Source: Bacillota bacterium (GTDB lineage Bacteria; Bacillota; SHA-98; UBA4971). From it: DNA of 64,000 nt. Position 1 is the stretch's first letter. Each line of letters begins with the position of its first letter. The stretch lies in the NCBI GenBank assembly GCA_014360195.1, contig JACIXY010000009.1, positions 26,338-90,337 of the forward strand, written 5' to 3'. Shown piece after piece: positions 61,397-64,000 of this stretch. Under the pieces are notes generated by a model that saw only the letters and a list, made by a program, of their open reading frames with translations, had not been told where the DNA came from and did no database searches. A program made the translations under genes and the position numbers.

Positions 61397-62419
61397 CTAG
61401 GCCCCTCTACCGAACGGACACAGCGGGAACGAACACGTCTTGCACCCCAGGCACAGCCCGCCGTGGCCGTATTCGGCTATGTCAGTGGGGCTGAGGCTCT
61501 CACCCGCGAGGAGCCGTGCGAGGATGAGGTCGAAGAGCGCCCTCGGGCGAGCCAGGATGCCGGCAGGCACCCCGAGCACAGGAGTCGCTCCGTGATACGC
61601 GAGGAGCGTCATGGCGCCGGGCGAGACCGGTGCTCCGTAGAAGACGACACGCGCCCCGCTCAGTTCGATGGCTCTTGGAGTGCAGTCGTCAGGCGACATC
61701 CCGCCCGTCACAAGGACCATGTCCACCTTGCGTTCAAGCATGGCTAGAATGGCCCGGGCGATCTCGTCCGCATCGTCGGGCACTATTTCCGACTCGGCGA
61801 CCGTGCTGTCGTACTCGGCGAGCCTGCTTGCGACAAGAGGCGTGAACGCGTCCTCGACGCGCCTCTCGTAAACTTCCCGTCCTGTCACGACAACGCCGGC
61901 ACGCACGCACCGAAACGGAATCACCTTGATTACCGGGTCCCCTCCTACGAGGTCAGCAGCGCAAGCCAGGCGCCCTTCTTCCACGACGAGCCCTCTCACT
62001 TTGGCCTTCGCCACGAGGTCCCCGGGAGCCACATTAGAGTTGGTGTGGCGCGTGGCAACGAGAAGATCCCCGATGGTGTTTATCGCGAGCAGGCGCCGCA
62101 TGTCCACCTTGAGGAGACCCTTCAGGGTTGCGCGAACGTCGGCCCAGGCCTCTCCTGGCATCTCCACCTTAACGCCAGGCCCCGAGAGCATGGAAGCGAG
62201 GCGCAGGGCAGCGTCGTCCTCGTGCACCTCGCCTTTTTCGAGCTCAAGCACGTATACCACGGATTTCCCGATTCGCTGGAGCGTTGGGATATCCTCCGCA
62301 GAGATGCGATGCCCCCGCCTCAGGACCGCCCCCTTCCGCTGACCAGGGACTATTTCTGTAAGGTCATACGCAAGGGGAAGCCCCACTGCATCCTCTATTT
62401 GCACCTCGCGCAGCTTCAT
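61397..62419 (-). CDS. Molybdopterin-binding (MoeA/MogA-like) protein
   Basis: 340 residues. The N-terminal KLREVQIEDAVGLPLAYDLTEIVPG resembles MoeA-like proteins. The C-terminal half is a MoCF-binding domain (VVVTGREVYERRVEDAFTPLVASRLAEY, MVLVTGGMSPDDCTPRAIELSGARVVFYGAPVSPG, VLGVPAGILARPRALFDLILARLLAG). It ends with a Cys-rich tail CLGCKTCSFPLCPFGRG, common in clostridial relatives. Likely acts in molybdenum or tungsten cofactor assembly, fitting the modBCA genes just downstream. ATG 62419 follows GAGGAAGGAC. Confidence 0.85.
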   Translation of the reverse strand: MKLREVQIEDAVGLPLAYDLTEIVPGQRKGAVLRRGHRISAEDIPTLQRIGKSVVYVLELEKGEVHEDDAALRLASMLSGPGVKVEMPGEAWADVRATLKGLLKVDMRRLLAINTIGDLLVATRHTNSNVAPGDLVAKAKVRGLVVEEGRLACAADLVGGDPVIKVIPFRCVRAGVVVTGREVYERRVEDAFTPLVASRLAEYDSTVAESEIVPDDADEIARAILAMLERKVDMVLVTGGMSPDDCTPRAIELSGARVVFYGAPVSPGAMTLLAYHGATPVLGVPAGILARPRALFDLILARLLAGESLSPTDIAEYGHGGLCLGCKTCSFPLCPFGRGA

Positions 62420-62970
62420 ATGCACATCTTGTCCTTCCTCTGGCCTGCCCCACGTAATTGGTGCGACTCTTCTCGCCGGGGTCGCAGCTTCCCCCAAGGA
62501 CCGAGCCAGAGCCGCCCTCTAGAATTCCGCGGTTACCCGCGGGGCTGCTCGACGCCTGGTTTACCGGCTTAGTCTGCTTAACCTGCAGTCCAAGGTGCAG
62601 GGTGCCTCGCGGATCGCGCACCGTCGCACGGCCAGTCGTGTCCCGCCAGTGCTGCCATGTACCTGTGTGCTGAATGAATGCGTGAACTAGATGCAAACTT
62701 CGACAGGCGGGGAAACGATCCTGCAGCAACCCGTGGCGGGTTTCCTCCAGTGGCTCCAAGGGCAGGATCTCAGGACGGGATGGAGAGTGTTACACGGGAA
62801 CGGACACCGCGAATGGAGGAACCATCATCCGAATGTAGAATTTTCAAATGCAAGCCGACTATGGCTATCAAGGGGGGATTAACGAAAGGACGCGGTGGGA
62901 CAAGCGAGTCGGGTCGTGAAGCAGTAGGTTACGTATAAAAATGCACGTGACACGAGAGGAGTGAGAAGCT
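62420..62970. other. Divergent gene-free stretch
   Basis: 550 bp between the divergent MoeA-like and cyclase genes. No gene or RNA is recognised. It becomes AT-richer near 62830-62945. A GAGAGGAG before 62971 serves the next gene. Confidence 0.4.
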
Positions 62971-63807
62971 ATGAGTAGGATAAGCAAGGTTCTCGTTGTA
63001 AGCGTGATTGCATCTGTCGTTTGCGCGGTCGCCGTGTCATGCGCCTGCGCGGCGTCGACAACACTTCTGGACATCTACGAGATTCTCAAAACCAAGGAGT
63101 TCGTAGACCTTACACATGCGTTCGAACCCGGAATCCCGCACTGGCCTGGGTTCCCGGACGAGAAGCGCGAGACCCTCTACTACTACGACCCCGGCATCGG
63201 CACCATGGGTTCGGGCTTTTATGCACAATATTTCACCCACGTCGGGCAATGGGGCACGCACGCAGATCCGCCAGCCCATTTCATCAAAGGGCTCCGCACT
63301 CTCGACCAGATCGACGTCAAGGAGATGATCCTGCCCCTCGTGGTCATCGACATCCACGAGAAGGTCGCAGCGAACCCGGACTACTGTGTCACCATGAATG
63401 ATATCAGAGCGTGGGAAAGGAAGTACGGAAAGATCCCCGAGGGCGCCTTCGTCGCGCTCAGGACCGACTGGTCCAAGCGATGGCCCGATGCTGCAGCGAT
63501 GCAGAACAGGGACCAGAACGGCGTCGCCCACTACCCGGGCTGGAGCATGGACGTGTTGAAATACCTGTACGAGGAGCGCAAGATCACTGCGTCCGGCCAC
63601 GAAACGACCGACACCGATCCTGGCCTTGCCACGAGCAGGGGAGATTACTCGCTCGAGACGTATATCTTGAGCCGGAATCGCTACCAGATCGAGCTCCTGA
63701 CGAACCTTGACAAGGTGCCGGAATACGGCGCACTCGTGGTGGTGGCCTTCCCGAAGCCCAAGTACGGCTCGGGCTTCCCCGCAAGGGTATTCGCTATCCT
63801 TCCGTAG
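62971..63807 (+). CDS. Secreted cyclase-family hydrolase (kynurenine-formamidase-like)
   Basis: 278 residues with a signal peptide (VLVVSVIASVVCAVAVSCACA). The cyclase-family metal motif is present as GQWGTHADPPAHF (H-x-GTH-x-D-P-x-H), with PHWPGFPD near the N-terminus and SGHETTDTDPG later. Family members hydrolyse N-formyl or cyclic amides or lactones in a Mn/Zn-dependent way. The exported form is unusual; most are cytoplasmic. Substrate unknown. Good GAGAGGAGTGAGAAG ribosome-binding site. It stands alone. Confidence 0.82.
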   Translation: MSRISKVLVVSVIASVVCAVAVSCACAASTTLLDIYEILKTKEFVDLTHAFEPGIPHWPGFPDEKRETLYYYDPGIGTMGSGFYAQYFTHVGQWGTHADPPAHFIKGLRTLDQIDVKEMILPLVVIDIHEKVAANPDYCVTMNDIRAWERKYGKIPEGAFVALRTDWSKRWPDAAAMQNRDQNGVAHYPGWSMDVLKYLYEERKITASGHETTDTDPGLATSRGDYSLETYILSRNRYQIELLTNLDKVPEYGALVVVAFPKPKYGSGFPARVFAILP

Positions 63808-64000
63808 CACGCCGCGGGACTCATTGGACGGGACGCGACGGGGCGCATCACCGGAGGACGCACAGGGCCTTTGACCAGCGAGAACAGGACAGAGGGTCAT
63901 GCGCGTCTTCTTCGGAGATGCGCCTCGACCTTTCGTCTTCTCGTGACGCGGACCGCCCGCCAACGCGCACAACAACCCCCGAAAAACCCGCGCCCCTCTT
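63808..64000. other. Window end
   Basis: No gene is recognised. It begins with a GGGACGGGACGCGACGGGGC-like run. Confidence 0.3.

Overview
The window looks like the chromosome of a GC-rich, probably spore-forming and largely anaerobic member of the Bacillota (Clostridia or Limnochordia type). Evidence for this: strong Shine-Dalgarno sequences of the AAGGAGG type, an FMN riboswitch in front of a RibU-type ECF transporter, a PyrR attenuator in front of a uracil permease, a SPOCS-domain (DUF3794) protein, a camelysin/TasA-like protein, mazEF, and a CooS-type carbon monoxide dehydrogenase homologue with a dedicated ferredoxin. No ribosomal or universal marker gene is present, so the assignment is an inference.

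Layout. 0-3 kb: RseB/MucB-like protein and an HtrA protease. 3-8.3 kb (minus): RibU under an FMN riboswitch, then an operon of histidine ammonia-lyase, a CntK-type histidine racemase candidate and an SSS symporter. 8.7-15.8 kb: a zinc-ribbon/DUF1232 membrane protein, a very large BTAD-type transcriptional activator, and a BMC-family ABC transporter whose ATPase has lost its first half. 16.2-18.7 kb: a DUF234-type ATPase and mazEF, each with a near-consensus promoter. 18.9-24.6 kb: probable spore-surface genes (SPOCS protein, fused GT2-GT4 glycosyltransferase, TasA-like protein, multicopper oxidase). 24.7-28.4 kb: a relic zone (phosphatase/sulfatase, RRM and integrase remnants) around an intact uracil permease and a tRNA-Thr. 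28.5-33 kb: MFS transporter, GDPD and an old-yellow-enzyme/FAD reductase. 33.2-34.8 kb: XRE-ImmA plus PIN toxin-antitoxin-like pair. 34.8-38.9 kb: ferredoxin, CooS homologue and Rrf2 regulator. 39.4-46 kb: AraC-type regulator, IlvD/Edd dehydratase and a TRAP transporter. 46.2-54.6 kb: a seven-gene minus-strand sugar operon (binding protein, two permeases, LacI, DUF4127, TIM barrel, FAD oxidoreductase). 55-62.4 kb: a livF remnant, a DUF364 protein, modA-modC-modB and a MoeA-like protein. 63 kb: a secreted cyclase-family hydrolase.

Three structures are not explained by genes. (1) Two arrays of a 17-bp dyad of the form TGG-N11-CCA (best form TGGTCC-N5-GGACCA). The large one (56801-57545) has 21 units in seven triplets; units are 32-33 bp apart and triplets 41 or 52 bp apart, all close to whole helical turns. 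A decayed second array (35741-36043) with the same unit and spacing lies between the CooS homologue and its ferredoxin. (2) A family of about 198-bp intergenic elements with CTAAGTGAGGG-type terminal inverted repeats and nested hairpins (four full copies, two partial), MITE-like but with no transposase in the window. (3) Imperfect hexanucleotide repeats that sit between genes and also run in frame through otherwise conserved enzymes, making dipeptide tracts such as QP, AG and HG.
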